From: JAVVTQ01 sp036653595
GTDB taxonomy: Bacteria; Bacillota; Clostridia; Oscillospirales; Ruminococcaceae
Direction of reading: 5' to 3'
Length of the DNA stretch: 64,000 bases
Assembly: GCA_036653595.1 (NCBI GenBank)
Contig: JAVVTQ010000003.1
Span: forward strand, 1-64,000
Part shown: in pieces, positions 49,288 to 58,200 of the stretch
How positions within the stretch are numbered: the stretch's first letter is position 1
How the letters are laid out: every line of letters starts with the position of its first letter
Made by a program: the position numbers and the translations under genes
Notes under the pieces: model-generated
What the model saw: only the letters and a program-made list of their open reading frames with translations
Told to the model about the DNA's origin: nothing
Databases searched by the model: none

Positions 49288-50913
49288 ATGGGAGAATGGT
49301 GGAAAGAACAGGTGGTTTATCAGATATATCCACGCAGCTTTCAAGACAGCAACGGCGATGGGGTTGGGGATATTCAGGGAATTATAAGCAGGCTTGATTA
49401 TCTCGAATGGCTGGGGATAGACACACTTTGGCTGTCCCCTGTTTACTGCTCTCCAAACGAGGACAATGGCTATGATATCAGCGACTATATCGGCATAAAC
49501 CCGGAATATGGAACAATGCGCGACATGGACACGCTCATTGCGGAAGCGAAAAGGCACGGCATAAAAATCATAATGGATCTCGTCATAAACCACACCTCCT
49601 GCGAGCACAAATGGTTTCAGAAGAGCCGCAAACAAATTGAGCCGTATACGGATTATTACATATGGAAAAAAGGTGGCCCAAACGGTGAAAAACCAAATAA
49701 CTGGACAAGCTTTTTCGCGGAGGACTGCTGGGAATTTGACGAAGAGCGGGGGGAATACTACCTGCATCTTTTCGCAAAGCATCAGCCTGACCTAAACTAC
49801 AATAACCCCAAAGTCATAGAGGAAATAAAAGAGATTTTGCGCTTCTGGCTTGACAAGGGTATCGCCGGGTTTCGCTGCGATGTGATAAACATACTTTATA
49901 AGACCAGCCTCGAAAACGGAAAGAAAAAGCTCATTCTCACCGGCAGCGAAAACTACATCTCTCAGGAGGGCACGCACAGGATTCTGCGCGAACTAAACCG
50001 CGAGGTGCTCTCAAAGTACGATTGCTTCACGGTCGGCGAGACGGTTTTTGTAGACCCGCAGATGGCGCGCGATTTGAGCGACATGGAGCGCGGCGAGCTT
50101 GACATGCTGTTTGCGTTTGAGCACATGGAATCGGACCAGTTTATTGTGAAATGGTTTAAAAGAAAATTCTCGCCGGAGCGCTTTGTCAAAACACTTGTCA
50201 AGTGGCAAAATGAACTTCGGTGGAACGCAAATTATCTCGAAAACCACGACCAGCCAAGAAGCGTTTCTCGCTTTGGTGACAGCGCAGCATATTGGGACAA
50301 AAGCGCAAAGCTGTTGGCTATGCTGCTGCTGACACTCAAAGGGACGCCGTATATGTTTGAGGGCGAAGAAATCGGCATGACCAATTTTGACTTTGCCTCA
50401 ATGGACGATGTGCGCGATGTGGAATCCATAAATGTAGAGCGGATGATGCAAAAAACCTTTCATTTTTCAAAGAAAAGGCGTTGGAGCATGATAAAAAAAA
50501 CGAGCCGCGACAACGCACGCACACCCATGCAGTGGAACTCCACGGATAGCGGCGGCTTCACGACGGGCGAACCGTGGCTTCGCGTCAACTCCAACTACAG
50601 GCGCATAAATGTTGCCGCTCAAAAGGGTGACCCCGATTCTGTGCTCAACTTTTACCGCGAGCTTTTGTCACTGCGCAAAGCCCGCAAGGTGCTGCGGCTC
50701 GGTGACTTTAATGCCGTGCAGACAAGCGAGGTTTTTGTTTATGACAGGGTGCTAAAAACTGAAACGCTCACGATAGCGCTAAACTTTTCAAAGAAAAAGA
50801 AGACCTTAAAGATGAACGGCGAGCTGGTTTTGTCAAACTACAGCAGGGACTGCTTCGACGGCACACTGTCTCCGTATGAGGCTGTAATATTTGAAAGGAA
50901 AGCTGAAAAATGA
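49288..50913 (+). CDS. GH13 alpha-glucosidase (oligo-1,6-glucosidase type)
   Basis: 541 residues. The (beta/alpha)8 barrel has VVYQIYPRSFQDSNGDGVGDIQGI at its start, DLVINHTS (region I), GFRCDVIN with nucleophile Asp198 (region II), TVGET with acid Glu251 (region III) and LENHDQPR with Asp321 (region IV). This matches subfamily GH13_31 enzymes that cut isomaltose, panose or sucrose-like ends. No signal peptide, so it is cytosolic. It is translationally coupled to the alpha-galactosidase (ATGA overlap). Confidence 0.93.
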   Translation: MGEWWKEQVVYQIYPRSFQDSNGDGVGDIQGIISRLDYLEWLGIDTLWLSPVYCSPNEDNGYDISDYIGINPEYGTMRDMDTLIAEAKRHGIKIIMDLVINHTSCEHKWFQKSRKQIEPYTDYYIWKKGGPNGEKPNNWTSFFAEDCWEFDEERGEYYLHLFAKHQPDLNYNNPKVIEEIKEILRFWLDKGIAGFRCDVINILYKTSLENGKKKLILTGSENYISQEGTHRILRELNREVLSKYDCFTVGETVFVDPQMARDLSDMERGELDMLFAFEHMESDQFIVKWFKRKFSPERFVKTLVKWQNELRWNANYLENHDQPRSVSRFGDSAAYWDKSAKLLAMLLLTLKGTPYMFEGEEIGMTNFDFASMDDVRDVESINVERMMQKTFHFSKKRRWSMIKKTSRDNARTPMQWNSTDSGGFTTGEPWLRVNSNYRRINVAAQKGDPDSVLNFYRELLSLRKARKVLRLGDFNAVQTSEVFVYDRVLKTETLTIALNFSKKKKTLKMNGELVLSNYSRDCFDGTLSPYEAVIFERKAEK

Positions 50914-53261
50914 GTGCGATTTCTTATGAAAACGGCGTTTTTCGCCTGAACACGAGGAGCACTTCTTATTGGTTTCGAGTGACGAAATTCGGACATCTAG
51001 AGCAGCTCTTCTATGGCGAGCGCTTGGAAGCGGAGCCGACGGAGCCGCTGACACTCAAAAGAACAGCCATGCTGGGCAGCTCTGTCATGTACGACAAGAG
51101 CGACGATACATACTGCCTCGACGTGATACCGCTCGAGTGGTCCGGCGTCGGCAAGGGCGATTTCAGAAATACGCCGGCAGAACTGAAAATGCCGGATGGG
51201 ACATTTGTCACGGATTTTTGCTACAGTTCCCATAAAATTGTCGAGGGTGCTGTGAATATGAAAACGCTGCCCTCGGCGTATGCGGACGTGTCTGAGTGCG
51301 AGACGCTTGAAATAACGCTCTGCGAAAAGGCAAATGACGTAAAGCTCATCATGTATTACACCGTGTTTCCGGGCTGCGACGTCATCATAAGGCGCTGTGT
51401 TCTTATAAATATGTGTGACAGCGCGCTTCAAATTCGCAAGCTGATGAGCATGTCGCTGGATTTGCCAAACAGAGGCTACACGATGATGACGCAAGACGGC
51501 GGCTGGATCAAAGAGACGCATCGGCACGACAGAAAGCTTCAGTACGGCACGCTTGTGAATTCCAGCACGACGGGTGCGTCCGGCAACCGCCACAATCCGG
51601 CTTTCGCGCTGTGGGAGGAAAATGCATGCGAGGATTATGGCAGAGTATACGGCTTTAATCTGGTCTACAGCGGAAACCATTACTCTGCTTGCGAGCTGGC
51701 GGGTCATGACACGGTACGCGTCATGACGGGGATAAATCCATATTGCTTCGAATGGACGCTTGCCGCGGGGGAGAGCTTTGAAACCCCTGAGGCCGTCATG
51801 ACATTTTCGGCGCGCGGCTTTAATCAAATGAGCCACAATTTTCATGATTTTGTAAACAACCATATTGTGCGCAAGGAGTGGAAGGGCAAGGACAGGCCTG
51901 TTCTGCTCAACAACTGGGAAGCGCATTTTTTTCGATTTAACCGGTCGTCGCTTTTGAGACTTGCAAAGAGGGCGAAAAAGCTCGGAATAGAGCTTTTTGT
52001 ACTCGATGACGGCTGGTTTGGAGCGCGCAACAGCGATAAGGCAGGTCTTGGAGACTACAAGGTAAACACAAAAAAGCTTCCGGGAGGACTCAAAAAGCTC
52101 TCGGAGAAGATAACCGGCATGGGGATGCAGTTTGGCCTTTGGTTTGAGCCGGAATCGGTGAATGAGGACAGCGAGCTTTTTCGCACACATCCCGAATATG
52201 CGATTAAAATTGATTCCCGCACGCCGTCGCTTGGCAGAAATCAGCTTCTCCTTGATTTGTGCAATGAGGAGGTGCGGGAATATATAGTTAAAAATGTGCG
52301 CGCTACACTGGAAAGCGCCGATATAAGCTATGTAAAGTGGGATATGAACCGCCATATGAGCGAAATGCACTCCCGCTCACTGACAAATCAAGGCGAGTTT
52401 TTTCACAGGTACATTTTGGGGCTTTATGATATTCTCAATCGAATATTTTGTGACAAGAGACATATTCTGCTCGAGACATGTGCGAGCGGAGGTAACCGCT
52501 TTGACCTTGGAATGCTCTGCTTTTCGCCGCAGATTTGGGCATCGGATGACACCGACCCGATTGAGAGGCTGGAGATACAAAGGGGCTTGTCATATTTTTA
52601 CCCACAGTCCGCCATAGGCGCGCATGTTTCAGGATCGCCACATCAGCAGACTCTGCGTGCGACGCCTCTTGCCACTCGCTTTCACGCCGCCTGCTTCGGC
52701 TGCCTCGGATACGAGTTGGATTTAAAGTATCTTGCTCCCGTTGAGAAAAAGGCGGTGCGCGAACAGATAAAAATGTACAAAGAGTATCGCGATGTGCTGC
52801 AATATGGGCGCTTTTACCGCTTCGATGAACCAAAGAAAAACAAGGTCTTTTTTTCATGCGTCTCCGCGGACAAATCAAAGGCGCTGTCCGCCTTTTTCCA
52901 GACACAAGCCTCGGCAAGCGAGGGTTTTGACTTTTTGCCGGCAAAAGGACTTGATGAAAATATGAAATATACGGTTCGAACAAGAGAGCAGGGACTTCGA
53001 ATAAAGCGATTTGGCGCGCTCATACACCACATTTTGCCCGTGCGTATAAACCCGGAGGGCGCGATTGTCAGGATAGCCGACCGCCACTATGAACTCCCCG
53101 ATTGTGTGGAAAACTATGAGGCAACGGGCAGGCTTTTGATGGCGGGGACACAGTTGAACAACCAATTTGTCGGAAGCTACTACAATAAAGACACGAGGCT
53201 GCTCGGCGATTTTGGCTCAAGCATGTATATTATTGAAGAAAAAACTGAAGGGAAACGGTAA
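50910..53261 (+). CDS. GH36 alpha-galactosidase
   Basis: 783 residues, a little longer than the family norm of about 730-750. The catalytic nucleophile is Asp478 in YVKWDMNRHMS, and the acid/base lies in the ASDDTDPIERLEIQ segment (residues 546-549). ETCASGGNRFDLGML binds the sugar. The N-terminal beta domain contains GASGNRHNPAFAL and NHYSACELAG. No signal peptide, so it splits imported melibiose, raffinose or related alpha-galactosides. It shares the operon with the GH13 gene and the symporter. Confidence 0.95.
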   Translation: MSAISYENGVFRLNTRSTSYWFRVTKFGHLEQLFYGERLEAEPTEPLTLKRTAMLGSSVMYDKSDDTYCLDVIPLEWSGVGKGDFRNTPAELKMPDGTFVTDFCYSSHKIVEGAVNMKTLPSAYADVSECETLEITLCEKANDVKLIMYYTVFPGCDVIIRRCVLINMCDSALQIRKLMSMSLDLPNRGYTMMTQDGGWIKETHRHDRKLQYGTLVNSSTTGASGNRHNPAFALWEENACEDYGRVYGFNLVYSGNHYSACELAGHDTVRVMTGINPYCFEWTLAAGESFETPEAVMTFSARGFNQMSHNFHDFVNNHIVRKEWKGKDRPVLLNNWEAHFFRFNRSSLLRLAKRAKKLGIELFVLDDGWFGARNSDKAGLGDYKVNTKKLPGGLKKLSEKITGMGMQFGLWFEPESVNEDSELFRTHPEYAIKIDSRTPSLGRNQLLLDLCNEEVREYIVKNVRATLESADISYVKWDMNRHMSEMHSRSLTNQGEFFHRYILGLYDILNRIFCDKRHILLETCASGGNRFDLGMLCFSPQIWASDDTDPIERLEIQRGLSYFYPQSAIGAHVSGSPHQQTLRATPLATRFHAACFGCLGYELDLKYLAPVEKKAVREQIKMYKEYRDVLQYGRFYRFDEPKKNKVFFSCVSADKSKALSAFFQTQASASEGFDFLPAKGLDENMKYTVRTREQGLRIKRFGALIHHILPVRINPEGAIVRIADRHYELPDCVENYEATGRLLMAGTQLNNQFVGSYYNKDTRLLGDFGSSMYIIEEKTEGKR

Positions 53262-53262
53262 A

Positions 53263-54636
53263 ATGGGAAAAGAGTATTCTCGCAATAAATTCACGTTCGG
53301 GTTGGGCACAATCGGCCGCGACATGGTCTACACGATGATAAGCATGTTCATGATGTTTTATCTGACCGACGTGCTGCAAGTGTCAAACACCATGCTTGCA
53401 TGGCTGACAGGAATTATACTTTTCTGCCGCGTATTCGACGCCGTCAACGATCCGATAATGGGCGCGATAGTCGACAACACAAAGACCAAATGGGGAAAGT
53501 TCAAGCCCTGGATTGCCTTTGGCGCTGTGACCTCCGGAATATTCACCGTCTTGCTTTTTACGGATTTTGGATTCGAAAATGCCAACTTTATAATATGTTT
53601 TGGACTTACATACGTCTTTTGGGAGATTACATTTACAACAAACGACATTTCCTACTGGTCTATGATGCCAAACCTCTCCACAGACCAAAAGGAGCGCGAG
53701 AAAATCGGTGCCATAGCGCGAATATGTGCCAATGTCGGTCTGTTTGTCGTCGTCGCGGGCATAGACCCGATAACAAAGGCAATAGGTGCGGCGATGGGCG
53801 GGGATATGAAGAAAGGCTACTTTATATTTGCGGTCATCGTCGTGCTTATGATGTGGCTGGGACAGTGCGTGACGCTCTTCGGTGTCAAGGAACCGCAAAT
53901 TTTTAAAAATGAAGAACACACCTCGCTTAAAGGCATGATGACGGCTATTTTCAAAAACGATCAGCTGCTTGTCACCGCCGTGTCGATGTCGCTGTTCATG
54001 ATAGGCTATTGCACGACGACGAGCTTCGGACTTCACTTTTTTAAATATGCCTATGGCGACGAGGGGATGTACTCCATATTTGCCGTGGTTTTGGGCGTTT
54101 CCCAAATTGCGGCATTGGCTGTATTTCCGATTTTCAGCAGGCTGTTTTCACGCAGAAAGCTCTACACAGCTGCCACGCTTCTCGTAGTGCTCGGATATGT
54201 TATTTTCTTCTTCTCCCCTTATAACATGCTTTACATAGGCGCGGCAGGTGTGCTGATTTTTGTCGGACAGGCATTTATCCAGCTGCTTATGCTGATGTTC
54301 CTCACGGATACGATAGAATATGGACAGTGGAAGCTCCACAAGAGAAATGACGCCGTCTCCTTTGCGCTGCAGCCATTTATAAACAAGCTCGGCGGCGCTG
54401 TGGCCAGCGGGATTGTCGGAGTAACGCTTATTATTTCAGGAATAAACGACGCCGCCTCGAAGGCTGATGTCACACCGGAGGGGCAGCTGATTCTCAAAAC
54501 ATCGATGCTGCTGCTGCCGATTATATTCATTGTCGCCGGTTTTGCGGTTTATTGGTTCAAATTCAAAATAGACGAAAAGATGTACGCTAAAATAATATCC
54601 GAGCTAAAAGAGCGCGGAGAGATAAGAGCAGACTGA
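53263..54636 (+). CDS. GPH-family sugar:cation symporter (MelB-like)
   Basis: 457 residues from ATG 53263, one base after the previous stop; a longer frame lies in the GH36 gene. Twelve hydrophobic helices; the N-terminus TFGLGTIGRDMVYTMISMFMMFYLTDVL and the cytosolic loop VFDAVNDPIMGAIVDNTKTKWGKFKPW are GPH hallmarks. It most likely imports an alpha-galactoside or alpha-glucoside with Na+ or H+, feeding the two glycosidases upstream. Confidence 0.93.
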   Translation: MGKEYSRNKFTFGLGTIGRDMVYTMISMFMMFYLTDVLQVSNTMLAWLTGIILFCRVFDAVNDPIMGAIVDNTKTKWGKFKPWIAFGAVTSGIFTVLLFTDFGFENANFIICFGLTYVFWEITFTTNDISYWSMMPNLSTDQKEREKIGAIARICANVGLFVVVAGIDPITKAIGAAMGGDMKKGYFIFAVIVVLMMWLGQCVTLFGVKEPQIFKNEEHTSLKGMMTAIFKNDQLLVTAVSMSLFMIGYCTTTSFGLHFFKYAYGDEGMYSIFAVVLGVSQIAALAVFPIFSRLFSRRKLYTAATLLVVLGYVIFFFSPYNMLYIGAAGVLIFVGQAFIQLLMLMFLTDTIEYGQWKLHKRNDAVSFALQPFINKLGGAVASGIVGVTLIISGINDAASKADVTPEGQLILKTSMLLLPIIFIVAGFAVYWFKFKIDEKMYAKIISELKERGEIRAD

Positions 54637-54755
54637 TATTTTGACGCAATTGCGCGAATGATGACGAAAACCGGAGAAATAGACGTGTCATGCCGATAAA
54701 ACGGCCGGTGAAACGATATTGCGGCTCAGAAGTCGAATATTAGAAAACAATGCCT

Positions 54756-54784
54756 TTGACTATACAGGAGATTAGTATTACAAT
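54756..54784 (+). promoter_or_regulatory. Promoter of the nfnAB operon
   Basis: TTGACT (54756-54761), 17 bases, TACAAT (54779-54784). Transcription should start near 54791. A perfect palindrome CGCAATTGCG lies further upstream at 54645-54654. A short frame of 20 codons starts at ATG 54798 and ends at 54860 across the likely nfnA start. Confidence 0.6.
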
Positions 54785-54831
54785 ATAAAAGGCAAAAATG
54801 GAGAATCTGCAATTTATGCAGCAAACAGATT

Positions 54832-55701
54832 TTGATTTTAAAGAAACGGGAGTTGATTGAGATTAACAGAATTGTCAAAAAACACAGACTCAATGAGACT
54901 GTGACACTCATGGAGGTCGAGGCTCCGCTGATAGCGCAAAAAGCCAAGGCCGGTCAGTTTATTATTTTGCGCACTTGCGCTGCGGGCGAGCGTATCCCAC
55001 TGACGATAGCCGCCGCCGATGCCTCCAGAGGCGTCGTCACAATTATCTTCCAGGTGGTAGGAGCGACGACGATGCTGCTCGACAAGCTGGATGAGGGCGA
55101 TTTTATCTGCGATTTTGCAGGGCCTCTCGGAGTACCGACTCATATTGACGGCATAAAGAAGGCCGCGGTGGTCGGTGGCGGAGTTGGCTGCGCGATAGCC
55201 TATCCTGTGGCAAAGGCTCTTTCGGACAACGGCTGCGAGGTTCACTCGATTGTCGGGTTCCGAAACACAGAGCTGATTATTTTGCAAGATGAGTTCGCCG
55301 CTGCCAGCAAAAAGCTGGTCACAATGACTGACGACGGCTCCAATGGCCACAAGGGACTTGTCACAAACGCGCTCGAGGAGCTTATCCTCGCTGGCGAGCA
55401 ATATGACAGAGTGTTTGCCATAGGACCACTTGTCATGATGAAATTCATCTGCAAGCTTACGGAAAAATACAACATCAAGACAACAGTTTCCATGAACCCG
55501 ATTATGATTGACGGCACAGGGATGTGCGGCTGCTGCCGCCTTACAGTCGGCGGCGAAACAAAATTTGCATGCGTAGATGGTCCTGACTTTGACGGACACC
55601 TTGTCGACTTTGATGAGGCGATTGCGCGCGGCGGAATGTATAAGCCTTTTGAACAGCAAAAGCGCGAGGAGACGTGCAATCTCTTCAAAGGAGTGAAATA
55701 G
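54832..55701 (+). CDS. nfnA: NfnA, ferredoxin-NADP reductase-like subunit with [2Fe-2S] cluster
   Basis: Up to 289 residues. The FAD domain has KAGQFIILRTCAAGERIPLTIAAAD; the NAD domain has KKAAVVGGGVGCAIAYPVAKAL; the [2Fe-2S] set is MCGCCRLTVGGETKFACVDGPDFDGH. With NfnB this forms the NADH-dependent reduced ferredoxin:NADP+ oxidoreductase, which bifurcates electrons between NADPH, NAD and ferredoxin. There is no ATG in the right place: TTG occurs at 54832 and 54853, and the N-terminus expected for the family begins at the ATT codon 54862 (reading N-R-I-V-K-K next). The coordinate given is the longest frame; the true start is unsettled. Confidence 0.9.
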   Translation: MILKKRELIEINRIVKKHRLNETVTLMEVEAPLIAQKAKAGQFIILRTCAAGERIPLTIAAADASRGVVTIIFQVVGATTMLLDKLDEGDFICDFAGPLGVPTHIDGIKKAAVVGGGVGCAIAYPVAKALSDNGCEVHSIVGFRNTELIILQDEFAAASKKLVTMTDDGSNGHKGLVTNALEELILAGEQYDRVFAIGPLVMMKFICKLTEKYNIKTTVSMNPIMIDGTGMCGCCRLTVGGETKFACVDGPDFDGHLVDFDEAIARGGMYKPFEQQKREETCNLFKGVK

Positions 55702-55702
55702 T

Positions 55703-57085
55703 ATGGCAAACATGTCGAACGTAAAGAACAAGATGGCCACTCAGGAGCCAAATGAGCGCAACAAGAATTTCTGCGAGGTAGCTCTCGGCTATACAGACGA
55801 GCAGGCCAAGGACGAGGCTGAGCGTTGCCTGAACTGCAAGAATAAACCATGCGTCAACGGATGTCCTGTTGGAATACAAATACCTGATTTTATATCGAAA
55901 ATCAAAGAAGGCGATATCGACGCCGCAAGTGATGTGATATCAAAATCAAGCGCGCTTCCCGCTGTTTGCGGCCGTGTTTGCCCGCAGGAAAACCAGTGCG
56001 AGAAGTTCTGCGTGCGCGGAATAAAGGGCGAATCTGTCGGAATCGGATATCTAGAGCGCTATGTCGCGGACAAGTCTGCAAAAAAAGCGGCGGCTCAAGT
56101 GACAGAAAAGAAGAACAAACGCGTTGCGGTAGTAGGTTCGGGTCCTGCCGGACTTACGTGTGCCGGAGAACTTGCGCGCACAGGATATGATGTGACGGTT
56201 TTTGAGGCGCTGCACGTTGCAGGAGGAGTGCTCGTTTACGGCATTCCTGAGTTTCGTCTTCCGAAAGCAATTGTCAAGAGAGAAATTGACAAGCTCAAAA
56301 CAATGGGCGTCAAAATCGAGACAAACTCAGTTATAGGAAAGACAGAATCTGTAGATGAGCTTTTTGAGCAGGGCTTTGAGGCTGTGTTTATAGGCTCAGG
56401 CGCAGGGCTGCCTCGCTTTATGGGAATCGGCGGAGAAAACCTTTGCGGTGTTTATTCCGCAAACGAGTTCCTGACGCGCACAAACCTCATGAAGGCTTAT
56501 GAGAGCGGCAGTGCCACCCCGATAGCGAAGTCTAAAAATGTCGTCGTTGTCGGCGGAGGAAACGTCGCAATGGATGCTGCCAGATGTGCGCTTAGACTGG
56601 GCGCGCAGAAGGTATATATCGTGTATCGCCGCTCGATGGAGGAACTTCCTGCGAGAGCAGAAGAGGTCGAGCATGCAAAGGAAGAGGGCATTATATTTAA
56701 GCTTCTCTCAAATCCATGCGAGCTTATCGCCGACGAAAAAGGCTTTGTGAAGACGATGATATGTGATGCGATGGAGCTTTCCGAGCCTGACGAATCAGGG
56801 CGCAGAAAGCCTGTCATCAAACCGGACAGCCGCTTTGAGATAGAGACAGACTGCGTGATAATCGCTGTCGGCACATCTCCTAACCCTCTCATCAAAAATA
56901 CCACCCCGGGGCTTGACACGCAAAAGTGGGGAGGAATCATAGCTGATGAAGCGACGGGAAGCACCTCACGCGAGGGCGTATTTGCCGGCGGAGATGCTGT
57001 GACAGGCGCAGCTACCGTCATTCTCGCAATGGGTGCAGGAAAAGACGCTGCAAAGGCAATCGACGAGTACCTCAAGAACAAATAG
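55703..57085 (+). CDS. nfnB: NfnB, NADPH-dependent glutamate synthase-like flavoprotein
   Basis: 460 residues. The N-terminal part binds two [4Fe-4S] clusters (CLNCKNKPCVNGCPVGI and CGRVCPQENQCEKFC). Two Rossmann motifs follow: VAVVGSGPAGLTCAGEL for FAD and VVVVGGGNVAMDAARCA for NADPH. GGDAVTGAATVILAMGAGKDAA closes the FAD site. It is the larger half of NfnAB; adjacency to nfnA separates it from true glutamate synthase small subunits, and no GltB is nearby. It starts one base after nfnA ends. Confidence 0.94.
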   Translation: MANMSNVKNKMATQEPNERNKNFCEVALGYTDEQAKDEAERCLNCKNKPCVNGCPVGIQIPDFISKIKEGDIDAASDVISKSSALPAVCGRVCPQENQCEKFCVRGIKGESVGIGYLERYVADKSAKKAAAQVTEKKNKRVAVVGSGPAGLTCAGELARTGYDVTVFEALHVAGGVLVYGIPEFRLPKAIVKREIDKLKTMGVKIETNSVIGKTESVDELFEQGFEAVFIGSGAGLPRFMGIGGENLCGVYSANEFLTRTNLMKAYESGSATPIAKSKNVVVVGGGNVAMDAARCALRLGAQKVYIVYRRSMEELPARAEEVEHAKEEGIIFKLLSNPCELIADEKGFVKTMICDAMELSEPDESGRRKPVIKPDSRFEIETDCVIIAVGTSPNPLIKNTTPGLDTQKWGGIIADEATGSTSREGVFAGGDAVTGAATVILAMGAGKDAAKAIDEYLKNK

Positions 57086-57118
57086 TAAAACAAGCGTACC
57101 ACAAGACAAAATACAGCT

Positions 57119-57165
57119 TAAAAGAGCCTCATCGTGCAATGCTGCGCGGGAGGCTCTTTTATTTT
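57119..57165 (+). terminator. Terminator of nfnAB
   Basis: A 12-bp stem TAAAAGAGCCTC / GAGGCTCTTTTA (57119-57130 with 57150-57161) followed by TTTT. Confidence 0.85.
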
Positions 57166-57204
57166 GAAGCAATGAGGTGGACTAACTTTAAAGGATAAAC
57201 ACAG

Positions 57205-57239
57205 CAGGAACGCTTGCACACATTGTGCAAGCGCTCCTG
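57205..57239 (-). terminator. Terminator of the kinase operon
   Basis: A 15-bp stem with one mismatch (57205-57219 with 57225-57239) and a 5-base loop lies 10 bases past the kinase stop on the minus strand. The T-tail is weak (CTGTGTTTATCC). Confidence 0.6.
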
Positions 57240-57249
57240 TTGAATCTTA

Positions 57250-58200
57250 TTACTCATGAAGCCGCATGACAGCATTCATCTCCTCAAGCGTGGGGTATGA
57301 TGGGAATGTCCCAAGCCTGCTGACGGCGATGGATGAAAACACATTCGCCCACTCACAGGCTGTCTTCATATTCACACCCCAAACCTTGCAAGCTGCAATT
57401 GCAGATAAAAATCCATCTCCCGCGCCTGCGGTGTCAACTACTTTCGTATTTACAGGATCTGTCTGCCAAATTTCGCCTGAATCATAAGTTATGCTTCCAT
57501 GCTTTCCCATTGTCATAATAACGCAAGGTACACTGTATTTATCTGCAAGATTGGCAACAATTTTTTGCGAACTCGAGATGCAGTCGGACGTGTCGGGAAG
57601 ATCGGAGAGCTTTAATCCTTCGATTTCATTGACAATGAGAACATCGATGAAATCAAGGCATCCCAATGGAAAATCCGGCAGTGGGCTGGGATTCAATAAG
57701 GTTGTCATGCCGAGTTTATGTGCGAGTCGAGCGCCGTAGAGCGAAGCACTGATGTCAATTTCAAAGCCTGTTATAAAAACCTTTGAAGAGGAGAATTTTT
57801 GTAGAGCGGTGTCTATTTCCTCATGAGAAAACTTTGTGCCGGTGCTTTTGGTTATGATAAGATTATCTCCGTTGTCATCGATTACAACAACGCCTGTAGA
57901 GGTTTGCAGTTTATCGTCACGCAGCATCATACTGACATCCACGCCCAGCTCGCTCATCCATTTTTCTCCGAGATCGCCGAAAATATCGTTTCCAACCTTT
58001 CCGAAAAAAGCTGAGCTAACTCCGAGCTTCGCCAGGGCAATTGCAACATTCGACCCTTTTCCGCCATCTCTGTCATTATCCCAGCTTAAAGCGCGAATGG
58101 TTTCGCCCGGCACTGGGAATTTGCTGACTCTCACATACTGCCCGACTCCGTGGCTGTGAAAGACAACAACATCAGGTGATTGCACTGCCACTTGACTCAC
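57250..58200 (-). CDS. PfkB family carbohydrate kinase (ribokinase-like)
   Basis: 316 residues from GTG 58200, overlapping the previous stop (GTGA), with GAGGGG upstream. The first PfkB motif is RDGGKGSNVAIALAKLG and the second is VVDTAGAGDGFLSAIAACK with the catalytic Asp. PGETIRALSW and FGKVGNDIFGD are also typical. The enzyme phosphorylates a sugar at a primary hydroxyl with ATP. The partner gene is a NagB-like protein, so the sugar may be an amino sugar or a pentose-like compound imported by the ABC system across the regulator. Confidence 0.92.
   Translation of the reverse strand: MSQVAVQSPDVVVFHSHGVGQYVRVSKFPVPGETIRALSWDNDRDGGKGSNVAIALAKLGVSSAFFGKVGNDIFGDLGEKWMSELGVDVSMMLRDDKLQTSTGVVVIDDNGDNLIITKSTGTKFSHEEIDTALQKFSSSKVFITGFEIDISASLYGARLAHKLGMTTLLNPSPLPDFPLGCLDFIDVLIVNEIEGLKLSDLPDTSDCISSSQKIVANLADKYSVPCVIMTMGKHGSITYDSGEIWQTDPVNTKVVDTAGAGDGFLSAIAACKVWGVNMKTACEWANVFSSIAVSRLGTFPSYPTLEEMNAVMRLHE

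Noticed and set aside
50997..52370. Open frame of 457 codons on the minus strand
   Set aside because: It lies fully opposite the GH36 catalytic domain, has low-complexity basic composition and no ribosome site. It is a shadow of the real gene.
54838..55740. Open frame of 300 codons on the minus strand
   Set aside because: It is antisense to nfnA, whose motifs are complete. No family likeness is seen.
55703..57085. Glutamate synthase small subunit GltD
   Set aside because: No large subunit is present and the gene is next to the ferredoxin-NADP reductase-like subunit, which fits NfnB.
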